DNA from: Pseudarthrobacter chlorophenolicus A6
GTDB lineage: Bacteria; Actinomycetota; Actinomycetes; Actinomycetales; Micrococcaceae
Reading direction: 5' to 3'
DNA: 64,000 bases
Assembly: GCF_000022025.1 (NCBI RefSeq)
Contig: NC_011886.1
Span: 3,575,209 to 3,639,208 of the forward strand
Shown here: positions 1 through 8,580 of the stretch, one piece after another
Layout: the number at the start of each line of letters is the position of its first letter
How positions within the stretch are numbered: the first letter of the stretch is position 1
Notes under the pieces: generated by a model
Told to the model about the DNA's origin: nothing
Database searches by the model: none
Seen by the model: only the letters and a program-made list of their open reading frames with translations
Translations under genes and position numbers: made by a program

Positions 1-1
1 A

Positions 2-403
2 GCTTCGATGGCCAAGGACGCCATTGTGTTCGCCATGGCCAACCCCACGCCGGAAATCGACCCCGTCATCGCCGCCAAGCACGCGGCAGTGGTGGCCACC
101 GGGCGCAGCGACTTCCCCAACCAGATCAACAACGTGCTGGCCTTCCCGGGCTTCTTCCGCGGCCTGCTGGACGCCGGAGCCTCGGACATCACCCCCGAAA
201 TGCTGGTGGCCGCCGCGGAAGCCATCGCCAACCGGGTAGCTGACGACGAGCTCAATGCCAGCTACATTATCCCCAGCGTCTTCGATCCCCATGTGGCCGC
301 CGATGTTGCCTCAGCCGTTGCCGCCGCAGCGCATGCCGCCAACGTGGCAACCGCAGCAGCGTCGGAACAGCCGGAACCGGAAGCCGCCCTGGCCAACGCC
401 TGA
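2..403 (+). CDS. NAD(P)-dependent malic enzyme, C-terminal part (cut by window edge)
   Basis: This is the last ~133 codons of a malic enzyme, which oxidatively decarboxylates malate to pyruvate; the rest lies before the window. The frame is open from the first bases. The segments AMANPTPEI and ATGRSDFPNQINNVLAFPG are typical of the C-terminal NAD-binding domain, and the end is an Ala-rich tail. Malate synthase follows 50 bp downstream on the same strand, so the pair probably forms an operon in which malate made from glyoxylate is drained to pyruvate. The family call is firm; cofactor preference cannot be judged from this piece. Confidence 0.9.
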   Translation, partial: ASMAKDAIVFAMANPTPEIDPVIAAKHAAVVATGRSDFPNQINNVLAFPGFFRGLLDAGASDITPEMLVAAAEAIANRVADDELNASYIIPSVFDPHVAADVASAVAAAAHAANVATAAASEQPEPEAALANA

Positions 404-453
404 TTCACCGCCTGACTTCAGCACAAGTCTTCAGCCTAAGGAAAGGACCAGAA

Positions 454-2052
<1,599 letters not shown>

Positions 2053-2055
2053 GGC

Positions 2056-3354
2056 ATGGCCGCAACACCCAAGCCCTCGCTGTCGGCGGGCGATCTCGCA
2101 TCCATCGACGGGCAGCTGGCTGCCACCGACCGGCTGCTCGAGCAGAACTACCCCGGCGACGACGGCTCCCGCCAGCCCGTGCACACGGTGTACGTGCCCG
2201 CGGACCGGTTCACGCCGTCGTTCGCCACCGAGTGGGGAGCTGAGGCCAGGGCCACCGTGGAAGCGCACGGCGGCTACGAAAAGCTGGGCCGGCTCCTCGG
2301 GCAGGAGCCGGGCCTCACCGAGGCCGTCGCCGCACGCGTCGAAGCCAAGCTCGCCAGCGAACCCATCGAGGACCTGCGCCTGGACTTCGAGGACGGCTTC
2401 GGGGACAGGGGCGACGACGCCGAGGACGCCGCCGCTGTTGCCGCGGCTTCCGCGGTGGCCCAGGCTGTCGCGGCCGGGTCCGCTCCCCCGTTCATCGGCA
2501 TCCGTTTCAAATGCTTCGAGGCGGCCACCCGCACCCGCGGCCTGCGGACCCTGGACCTGTTCGTTTCCGGCCTCGCCGCAGCAGGCGAACTGCCGGAGGG
2601 ACTGGTCCTGACCCTGCCCAAGGTCACCACCGTGGCGCAGGTCCAGGCGATGGACTACGCAGTGTCCCGGCTGGAGGAAGTCCACTCGCTGCCCGCCGGA
2701 CGGCTGCGCTTCGAGGTGCAGGTGGAAACACCACAGCTGATCCTGGGCCCTGACGGAACCTCCCCGGTGGCGCTGCTGCCGCATGCCGTGCCGGGCCGGA
2801 TCAGCGGGCTGCACTACGGCACCTATGACTACTCCGCATCACTGCAGATCTCCGCCGAATACCAGTCCATGGAGCACCCCGTGGCCGATTTCGCCAAGGA
2901 AGTCATGCAGCTGGCAGTCGCCGGCACCGGCATCCGGCTCTCCGACGGGTCCACCAACATCATTCCGGTGGGCGACAACGTGGAGAACGCCTGGCGGCTG
3001 CACGGACGGCTGGTCCGCCGCTCCCTGGAACGCGGCTACTACCAGGGCTGGGACCTCCACCCGGCCCAGCTGCCCAGCAGGTTCGCCGCCACCTATGCCT
3101 TCTACCGCGAAGGCCTCCCGGCTGCCGCAGCGCGCCTCCGCAACTATGTCGAACGCACCGAAGGCGGCGTCATGGACGAGCCCGCCACCGCCCGCGCCCT
3201 GGCCGCCTTCGTCCTCCGCGGCGTCCAGTGCGGCGCGGTAGGAGCCGAAGAGGTCCAGTCGCTGGCCGGCGTCGGAATTCCCCAGCTCACCGCCCTGGCG
3301 CACCCGCGGCTCGCCACCTCCACCACCTCAGCAAAGGATCTCCTCCATGGGTAA
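2056..3354 (+). CDS. DUF6986 family protein, CitE/HpcH-like barrel, function unknown
   Basis: The 432-residue soluble protein lies between malate synthase and ureidoglycine aminohydrolase, 3 bp after the former and overlapping the latter by 8 bp. The acidic strand LRLDFEDGFGDRGDD (about residue 110) resembles the LDLEDAV metal/CoA region of citrate-lyase beta and malyl-CoA lyase proteins. Later segments such as LRFEVQVETPQLI and HYGTYDYSASL fit a TIM-barrel lyase of that superfamily. I recognise it as the family labelled DUF6986. The chemistry is not established; a role in C2/C4 acid handling of the ureide pathway is inferred from position only. Confidence 0.8.
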   Translation: MAATPKPSLSAGDLASIDGQLAATDRLLEQNYPGDDGSRQPVHTVYVPADRFTPSFATEWGAEARATVEAHGGYEKLGRLLGQEPGLTEAVAARVEAKLASEPIEDLRLDFEDGFGDRGDDAEDAAAVAAASAVAQAVAAGSAPPFIGIRFKCFEAATRTRGLRTLDLFVSGLAAAGELPEGLVLTLPKVTTVAQVQAMDYAVSRLEEVHSLPAGRLRFEVQVETPQLILGPDGTSPVALLPHAVPGRISGLHYGTYDYSASLQISAEYQSMEHPVADFAKEVMQLAVAGTGIRLSDGSTNIIPVGDNVENAWRLHGRLVRRSLERGYYQGWDLHPAQLPSRFAATYAFYREGLPAAAARLRNYVERTEGGVMDEPATARALAAFVLRGVQCGAVGAEEVQSLAGVGIPQLTALAHPRLATSTTSAKDLLHG

Positions 3355-4159
3355 GTACTACTCCCCCACCGGCGGGCTGCCCCCGCAGACGCACCTGACC
3401 ACCGAACGCGCCATCGTCACCGAGGCGTACACAGTGATCCCCAAGGGCGTCATGACGGACATCGTCACGTCCAACCTGCCGGGCTTCGCGAACACCCGCT
3501 CGTGGATCATTGCCCGCCCCATCTCGGGCTTCGCCACCACATTCTCCCAACTGATCGTGGAGATCGGCCCCGGCGGCGGCGCACCCAAGGCCGAGTTCGA
3601 AGCCGGCGTCGAGGGCGTCATCTTCGTGACCCGCGGACAGGTCAACCTCACCCTCGACGGGGAACTGCACCAGCTCGAGGAAGGCGGCTACGCCTACCTC
3701 GCCGCCGGTGCGGAGTGGGGCCTGGAGAACGTTTCGGACGACGTCGTGTCCTTCCACTGGATCCGCAAGGCGTACGAACGGCTGGAAGGCTTCGAAGCCA
3801 TGTCCTTCGTCACCAACGAAAAGGACGTCCAGCCCACGTCCATGCCGGACACCAACGACGCTTGGAAGACCACCCGCTTCACCGACTCCAGCGACCTGGC
3901 GCACGACATGCAGGTGAACATCGTGACGTTCCAGCCCGGCGGCGTCATCCCCTTCCCCGAAACCCACGTCATGGAGCACGGCCTGTACGTCCTGGAGGGC
4001 AAGGCCATGTACCTGCTCAACAACGACTGGGTGGAGGTGGAGGCCGGCGACTTCATGTGGCTGCGCGCCTTCTGCCCGCAGGCCTGCTACGCCGGCGGCC
4101 CCGGCGAGTTCCGCTACCTGCTGTACAAGGACATGAACCGCCAGGTGAAACTCACCTAA
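3347..4159 (+). CDS. allE: (S)-ureidoglycine aminohydrolase, bicupin
   Basis: The 270-residue protein has two cupin domains (about residues 60-130 and 175-260). This family releases ammonia from (S)-ureidoglycine to form (S)-ureidoglycolate in purine/allantoin catabolism, using Mn2+. The second cupin carries FPETHVMEHGLYVLEGK, which holds the family's metal-ligand pattern, and EFRYLLYKDMNRQVKLT is a typical end. Its ATG lies inside the last codons of the preceding gene (8-bp overlap), which implies translational coupling. Together with malate synthase it marks this operon as a ureide-to-glyoxylate-to-malate route. A less specific cupin annotation is the only real alternative. Confidence 0.9.
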   Translation: MGKYYSPTGGLPPQTHLTTERAIVTEAYTVIPKGVMTDIVTSNLPGFANTRSWIIARPISGFATTFSQLIVEIGPGGGAPKAEFEAGVEGVIFVTRGQVNLTLDGELHQLEEGGYAYLAAGAEWGLENVSDDVVSFHWIRKAYERLEGFEAMSFVTNEKDVQPTSMPDTNDAWKTTRFTDSSDLAHDMQVNIVTFQPGGVIPFPETHVMEHGLYVLEGKAMYLLNNDWVEVEAGDFMWLRAFCPQACYAGGPGEFRYLLYKDMNRQVKLT

Positions 4160-4186
4160 ACGGGGCCGGCGGGGGAAAATGGTCCC

Positions 4187-5347
4187 ATGGGACCGCGCCC
4201 ATCCGCGCTCTGCAAGCAGGCCGCAGCCGTCCTGGCTGCGGCCTTGCTGGTTGTCGGCAGCGCCGGCTGCACCGGGGAACCCCGCCCTCCGGACCCCGCG
4301 CCGACGGAGCCGGACAGGTCTGCCGCCTTCGCCCTCCTGGAAGCGTTCAGCGACCGGATGATCGGCGAGGGCGCACCCGCTGTCCTGATCGACGTCCGCT
4401 ACGGCGGCAAGGCCTGGACACATGCCGCCGGGGTGCGGAACCTGGAAACCCGCGAACCTGCAACGGCGTCCGACCCCGTACGCGTCGGCGGCATCACCGA
4501 ATCACTGGTGGCGGTTTCCGTGCTGAAGCTGGTGGCGGAGGGAAAACTCGGCCTCGATGACCCCGTGAGCCGCTACCTGCCGGAGTTCGGCAGCGTCCTG
4601 CACCCGCCCGGACCGGTCACTGCGCGCCAACTGTTGACCCACGAATCGGGGCTTCCCGACTTCACCGATCCGCTGCTGGCGTCAGGGCCCTGGGAACAGG
4701 TCACGGCGCGCAGGGTAAGCCTCGAACAGCAACTCGCCCTGGCGGCCACCGTTCCGTGGGAGCCACGGCTGGCACGGATCTTTAACTACTCCCGGACCAA
4801 CTATGCGGCGCTGGCCCTGATCATCGAACGGCTCCGCGGGCAGGACATCGCACAGGTCCTGGCCACGGACACAGCGCGCCCGCTGGACCTGGGGGCAACC
4901 CGGCTGGGCGGGCCCGGCCTTCCGGGCATGGTCCACGGCTACGTCACGGTGGCTGGAGCGCGCTTGGATGCCAGCACGCCCGAGTGGCAGGCGGAAGCCC
5001 CGTCTTCCGGAGCCGTTTCCACCCTGCCGGAAGTGAACCGCTTCTACGCCGCGCTCCTGAAGGGCGAACTGCTCCCGCCGGACAGCGTCACCGCCATGAA
5101 GGGCGGATACCTGGAGTACTACGGCTTCGCATTGCGCCGCTGGAACAACACCTGCAACAACCGCTTCTACTACGGCCTGCCCGGCGACACAGACGGTTAC
5201 GGGACCATTGCCATGACCAGCGAGGACGGACGCACACAGCTGGCCATGGCAGTGGCCTATCCGCCCGAGCCGCCCACCCTGGGGGTCAACCCGTTGATTT
5301 CCGAGCTGACGGACGTGTCCCAGGACGCGCTCAACCACCTATGCTGA
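4187..5347 (+). CDS. lipoprotein with class C beta-lactamase/serine-hydrolase fold, catalytic residues missing
   Basis: The 386-residue protein begins with a signal peptide and lipobox VGSAGC (Cys28), so it should be membrane-anchored outside the cell. The rest aligns with serine hydrolases of the beta-lactamase class C/PBP4* type. VRVGGITESLVAVSVLKLV corresponds to the active-site SxxK helix, RQLLTHESGLPD is a family landmark, and NYSRTNY matches the YxN region. The nucleophile Ser is replaced by Gly102 and the motif Lys by Glu105. The YxN Asn is Arg, and the usual C-terminal HGG is replaced by YYG. The frame is intact, so this looks like a pseudoenzyme or binding protein. The start is just downstream of the cupin gene with a GGGGGAAAA ribosome site. 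Confidence 0.85.
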   Translation: MGPRPSALCKQAAAVLAAALLVVGSAGCTGEPRPPDPAPTEPDRSAAFALLEAFSDRMIGEGAPAVLIDVRYGGKAWTHAAGVRNLETREPATASDPVRVGGITESLVAVSVLKLVAEGKLGLDDPVSRYLPEFGSVLHPPGPVTARQLLTHESGLPDFTDPLLASGPWEQVTARRVSLEQQLALAATVPWEPRLARIFNYSRTNYAALALIIERLRGQDIAQVLATDTARPLDLGATRLGGPGLPGMVHGYVTVAGARLDASTPEWQAEAPSSGAVSTLPEVNRFYAALLKGELLPPDSVTAMKGGYLEYYGFALRRWNNTCNNRFYYGLPGDTDGYGTIAMTSEDGRTQLAMAVAYPPEPPTLGVNPLISELTDVSQDALNHLC

Positions 5348-5366
5348 GCGGCGTTGGTGGTGCGGC

Positions 5367-6548
5367 TCAGGCCCCCGGGTTGAGGACTACCTTGATGCAG
5401 CCGTCTTCCTTCTTCTGGAATTTCTCGTAGAGTTCAGGCGCCCCGTCCAGGCCCGAGCGGTGGGTGACGAGGTCCATGACACCCAGCGGATCGGCGTCGT
5501 CCTCCACCAGCGGGAGGATGTCATCCGTCCAGCGCCGCACGTTGCACTGGCCCATCCGTACCTGGATCTGCTTGTCGAACATGGTCAGCAGCGGCATGGG
5601 GCTGGCCTGTCCGCCGTAGACGCCGCTGAGGGATAGTGTCCCGCCGCGCCGGACGGCGTCGATGGCAATATGCAGTGCCGCCAGGCGGTCCACACCGGCG
5701 GTTTCCATGGCCTTCTGTGCCAGCTTGTCCGGCAGCAGGCCCAGTGCCTGGTGCGCGAATCCGGCCACCGGGGAGCCATGAGCCTCCATGCCGACGGCGT
5801 CCACCACCGCGTCGGGGCCCCTTCCGGCGGTCTTCTCCCGCAGTTCGTCGCCGAGGGCCTTGGTGTAATCGAGGGTGTCCACGCCATGGCGGGCCGCCAT
5901 GGCGCGGCGTTCCGGGACAGGATCCACGCCCACCACGTTGAAGCCGCGCTGGACGCCGATGCGGGCGGCGAACTGGCCCACGGGCCCCAGCCCGAGCACG
6001 GCGAGGGTGCCCCCGGGCTGCACGTCCGCGTACTCCACCGCCTGCCAGGCCGTGGGCAGGATGTCCGAGAGGAACAGGTAGCGCTCGTCCGGCAGTTCGG
6101 TCCCCACCTTGACGGGCCCGTAGTCCGCGTGCGGGACGCGGAGGTATTCGGCCTGTCCGCCGGGGACCGAGCCGTACAGTTCCGAGTAGCCGAAGAGGGC
6201 TGCTCCCGAGCCCTTGTCCTTCACCTGGGTGGTTTCGCACTGCGACTGCAGCCCCTGCTTGCACATGTAGCAGGAGCCGCAGGAGATGTTGAACGGGATC
6301 ACCACGCGGTCACCCTTGCGCAGGTTGGTGACGGCGCTTCCCACTTCTTCCACGATGCCCATGGGTTCGTGGCCGATCACGTCACCCTTGTGCATGTACG
6401 GCCCCAGGACCTCATACAGGTGCAGGTCGGACCCGCAGATGGCTGTGGAAGTGATGCGCACAATCGCATCGGTGGGCTCCTGGATCACGGGATCGGGTAC
6501 TTCTTCGACGCTGACTGATCGTTTTCCTTGCCAGGTCAGTGCTTTCAC
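5367..6548 (-). CDS. zinc-dependent alcohol dehydrogenase (formaldehyde-dehydrogenase-like MDR family)
   Basis: The 393-residue medium-chain dehydrogenase reads from an ATG at 6548. The N-terminal catalytic half has CGSDLH (catalytic zinc Cys), GHEPMGIVEEVG and the structural-zinc cluster SCGSCYMCKQGLQSQCE. The Rossmann segment is VLGLGPVGQFAARIG. The large insertion after the nucleotide-binding fold and the C-terminal FQKKEDGCIKVVLNP are typical of the glutathione-independent formaldehyde-dehydrogenase-like branch. The substrate is not determinable. It is convergent with the upstream lipoprotein gene (about 20 bp apart) and is followed on its promoter side by a 170-bp non-coding stretch. Confidence 0.93.
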   Translation of the reverse strand: MKALTWQGKRSVSVEEVPDPVIQEPTDAIVRITSTAICGSDLHLYEVLGPYMHKGDVIGHEPMGIVEEVGSAVTNLRKGDRVVIPFNISCGSCYMCKQGLQSQCETTQVKDKGSGAALFGYSELYGSVPGGQAEYLRVPHADYGPVKVGTELPDERYLFLSDILPTAWQAVEYADVQPGGTLAVLGLGPVGQFAARIGVQRGFNVVGVDPVPERRAMAARHGVDTLDYTKALGDELREKTAGRGPDAVVDAVGMEAHGSPVAGFAHQALGLLPDKLAQKAMETAGVDRLAALHIAIDAVRRGGTLSLSGVYGGQASPMPLLTMFDKQIQVRMGQCNVRRWTDDILPLVEDDADPLGVMDLVTHRSGLDGAPELYEKFQKKEDGCIKVVLNPGA

Positions 6549-6719
6549 GGTGTTCTCCTCTTCCTCGCCGTCCGGGCCTTGCGCCCTTCATTCGACGCTA
6601 TCGAATTTGAGGCAAAAAAGTAAGCATGCTGATTAAATCCCCTTCCGCCACACCGTCACCATCCCGGCCCAGCTTCGAGTAGCATCTGCAAACAGTGGAC
6701 AGAATGCCCGGGGGACGCA

Positions 6720-7107
6720 TTGACCAATGACTCACAAACGGCAACCGCCGAACAAAAAAGCTCTGCCCTGGCCTACGCAGGCCCCAGCCGCATCGGCGGG
6801 CTGGCGCTCCTTGACGAGGCCGGCGACCTGTGCGAGCTTCGCGTGGAGTCGTGGCTTCCGCAACCCGCCGGCGTCGTCATCGATTTTTGCCTGCAACGCC
6901 AAAACTTCATCGCCATCATGCCGGACCGCATGCAGGTGATCTGGTCGTTGACGGAAAGCGGGCAACTGGTCGGGCTACACGGACACCCTGCGGTTTGCCG
7001 GTCCGTTCGGCCCGTGGGTGGACCGCCGAATACTGTTGGGGCAGATGCGGAAGAAATTCAGGGCGCGGCACCGGCGGATGGAACGCCTGCTGTCGGTCAC
7101 CACGTGA
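6720..7107 (+). pseudogene. SRPBCC-family protein remnant with internal deletion and frame change
   Basis: Two parts of one SRPBCC (START-like) domain are visible in different frames. From a TTG at 6720 the first frame gives LRVESWLPQPAGVVIDFC then NFIAIMPDRMQVIW, the usual N-terminal half. From about 6952 a second frame gives GYTDTLRFAGPFGPWVDRR and then a basic helix ending at the TGA 7105-7107, the usual C-terminal helix of the same family. About 55-60 residues that should lie between them are absent and the halves are out of frame. I read this as one gene broken by a deletion. If translated as is, the first frame continues as nonsense to 7151. Confidence 0.7.
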
Positions 7108-7210
7108 GAACCGCCCTTCAAGGGCTTGTCGCCCCGGGCCCGTGCTTCTAGCGTAGGAAGGGCCCGCCGGGCCTGCTTTACGAAGACCATGCCAACGGAA
7201 CGAGGACACC

Positions 7211-7471
7211 ATGACGCTGTACCAGCCGGAACCGGTTGAAATTTCCACCCGCATGCGGCCCGGCGAATGGACGGAAGCCAGCCTGGAGGAACTGGTGGCC
7301 AGCTACCGGACCCGGATCATGGACATGGGGGCAAGTCTCGCCGACGTCGTCACGGACATTGAGCGGAACGACGACGGTTCGGTGAAGGTGGCCGTGTCCT
7401 GGGCCAAACCCGCCGATAACGGCACTGAGGAAGACGCGACGGGCGACTCTTCCATGAACACCCCGGGCTAG
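7211..7471 (+). CDS. small hypothetical protein (86 aa)
   Basis: The acidic 86-residue protein has no signal peptide or membrane segment. Its middle, ASLEELVASYRTRIMDMG, looks helical and DGSVKVAVSW looks like a strand. The ATG follows an ACGAGGACACC ribosome site at good spacing, which supports real translation. Its stop overlaps the stop region of the convergent HAD phosphatase gene by 4 bp. I do not recognise the family. Confidence 0.6.
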   Translation: MTLYQPEPVEISTRMRPGEWTEASLEELVASYRTRIMDMGASLADVVTDIERNDDGSVKVAVSWAKPADNGTEEDATGDSSMNTPG

Positions 7472-8172
7472 CTGACGCGGTTCAGCAGCTTCCCAATGGC
7501 GCTGCCGGCCAGGTTTTGCACCAGGTCGGCGGGGCCCTCGTAGACTTCCACCGCGCCGGCATCCCGCAGCACGTCGGCACTGATTCCGCCGCAGGTGACA
7601 CCCACGGCCGGGATGCCGAGGGCGGCTGCGGCTTTCATGTCCCAGACTGCGTCCCCGACGAAGATGGCGTTGGCCGGCTCCACCCCGATCGCCTTCAGGG
7701 CAGCAGCCAGGATGTCCGGAGCGGGCTTGCTCTCCTCGGCGTCCTTGGAGCTGGTGGCGGCATCGATGAACGCGTCAGCGTTGAGGATTCCCTTCATGAT
7801 CTGCAGGTCTTTTTCCCGGGCCGACGAGGCCAGGGCGACGGCGAGGCCCCCGGCGTGGCACTGGGCCAGCAGGTCCTTCGAGCCATCGAAAGCACGTAAC
7901 GCCGGCCAGTGGGCCGCATAGAGGGCGCCATGGCTGGCCATGATCACCTCATCAAGGCTGCGGTCCCGGCCGGACGGCAACAGGCTGTCCACCAGCCGGT
8001 CACCGCCCATCCCCACAAGGTAGTGGATGGAAGCCATCGGAATGTCGTAGCCGTACTGGCGGAAGGCGCCCCACCAGGAGATGGTGTGGAGGTACGACGA
8101 ATCGATCAGCGTTCCATCAACGTCAAAGAGAACCCCCCGGCGTACACCGGGGGGCGTGTCCTGCTGGCCCAT
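7468..8172 (-). CDS. HAD-superfamily phosphatase
   Basis: The 234-residue haloacid-dehalogenase hydrolase has all four motifs: FDVDGTLID (nucleophile Asp, about residue 17), ASSAR (motif II), the Lys in SKPAPDI, and FVGDAVWDMKAA (motif IV). The cap domain is the alpha-helical C1 type, so it resembles phosphoglycolate or beta-phosphoglucomutase-like phosphatases, but the substrate cannot be named. Its ATG overlaps the TGA of the upstream YegP-like gene (TGATG), so the two genes form a translationally coupled operon. Confidence 0.9.
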   Translation of the reverse strand: MGQQDTPPGVRRGVLFDVDGTLIDSSYLHTISWWGAFRQYGYDIPMASIHYLVGMGGDRLVDSLLPSGRDRSLDEVIMASHGALYAAHWPALRAFDGSKDLLAQCHAGGLAVALASSAREKDLQIMKGILNADAFIDAATSSKDAEESKPAPDILAAALKAIGVEPANAIFVGDAVWDMKAAAALGIPAVGVTCGGISADVLRDAGAVEVYEGPADLVQNLAGSAIGKLLNRVS

Positions 8173-8462
8173 CAGCCCACCGCGGCCCGCCTGGCCTCCG
8201 GGGCCTTCTTATGCCGGGCAGCTTCTTCCTTGGGCGTTGCCACCGGCCGGACCCGTTCCCTAATCACCGTTCCGGCACCGTCCAGGCTTTTATCCCGAAT
8301 CAGGCCCGTCCCTGCAATTTCACGGGCCATGGCCACTCCGGCCACCGCCGCCCGCTTCGTGGGAAAGGTCACCGAGATTGCCATCAGCTGCCCCGCTCCG
8401 TCCATCATCTTGACCCTGTAGCCACCGTCAGGGGCATCAACGAGCTCAAAATACCCGGCCAT
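8172..8462 (-). CDS. YegP-like DUF1508 protein
   Basis: From the ATG at 8462 the protein begins MAGYFELVDAPDGGYRVK, which is the DUF1508 repeat found in YegP-like proteins. One DUF1508 copy is present (about residues 1-50), followed by a charged Lys/Arg/Glu-rich tail. I prefer this start to one 48 bp upstream because the domain begins immediately and an AGGAGGAGTG ribosome site lies before it. The family is small and cytosolic with no firm function. It is coupled by a TGATG overlap to the downstream HAD phosphatase. Confidence 0.75.
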   Translation of the reverse strand: MAGYFELVDAPDGGYRVKMMDGAGQLMAISVTFPTKRAAVAGVAMAREIAGTGLIRDKSLDGAGTVIRERVRPVATPKEEAARHKKAPEARRAAVG

Positions 8463-8580
8463 GCGAATCACTCCTCCTCCGTCAGTCACGGCATTGTGCT
8501 TGTGGAGCACTCCATGAGGTGTTAGTAAGTCTACTTATCTATTCTGCGAAGGGAAAGTTCGGCCCCGTGCCGGCGCCGCC

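Noticed and set aside
8131..8160. CCCCCCGG...CCGGGGGG hairpin
   Set aside because: It lies inside the start region of the HAD gene (residues after the initiator), so it is coding sequence rather than a terminator.
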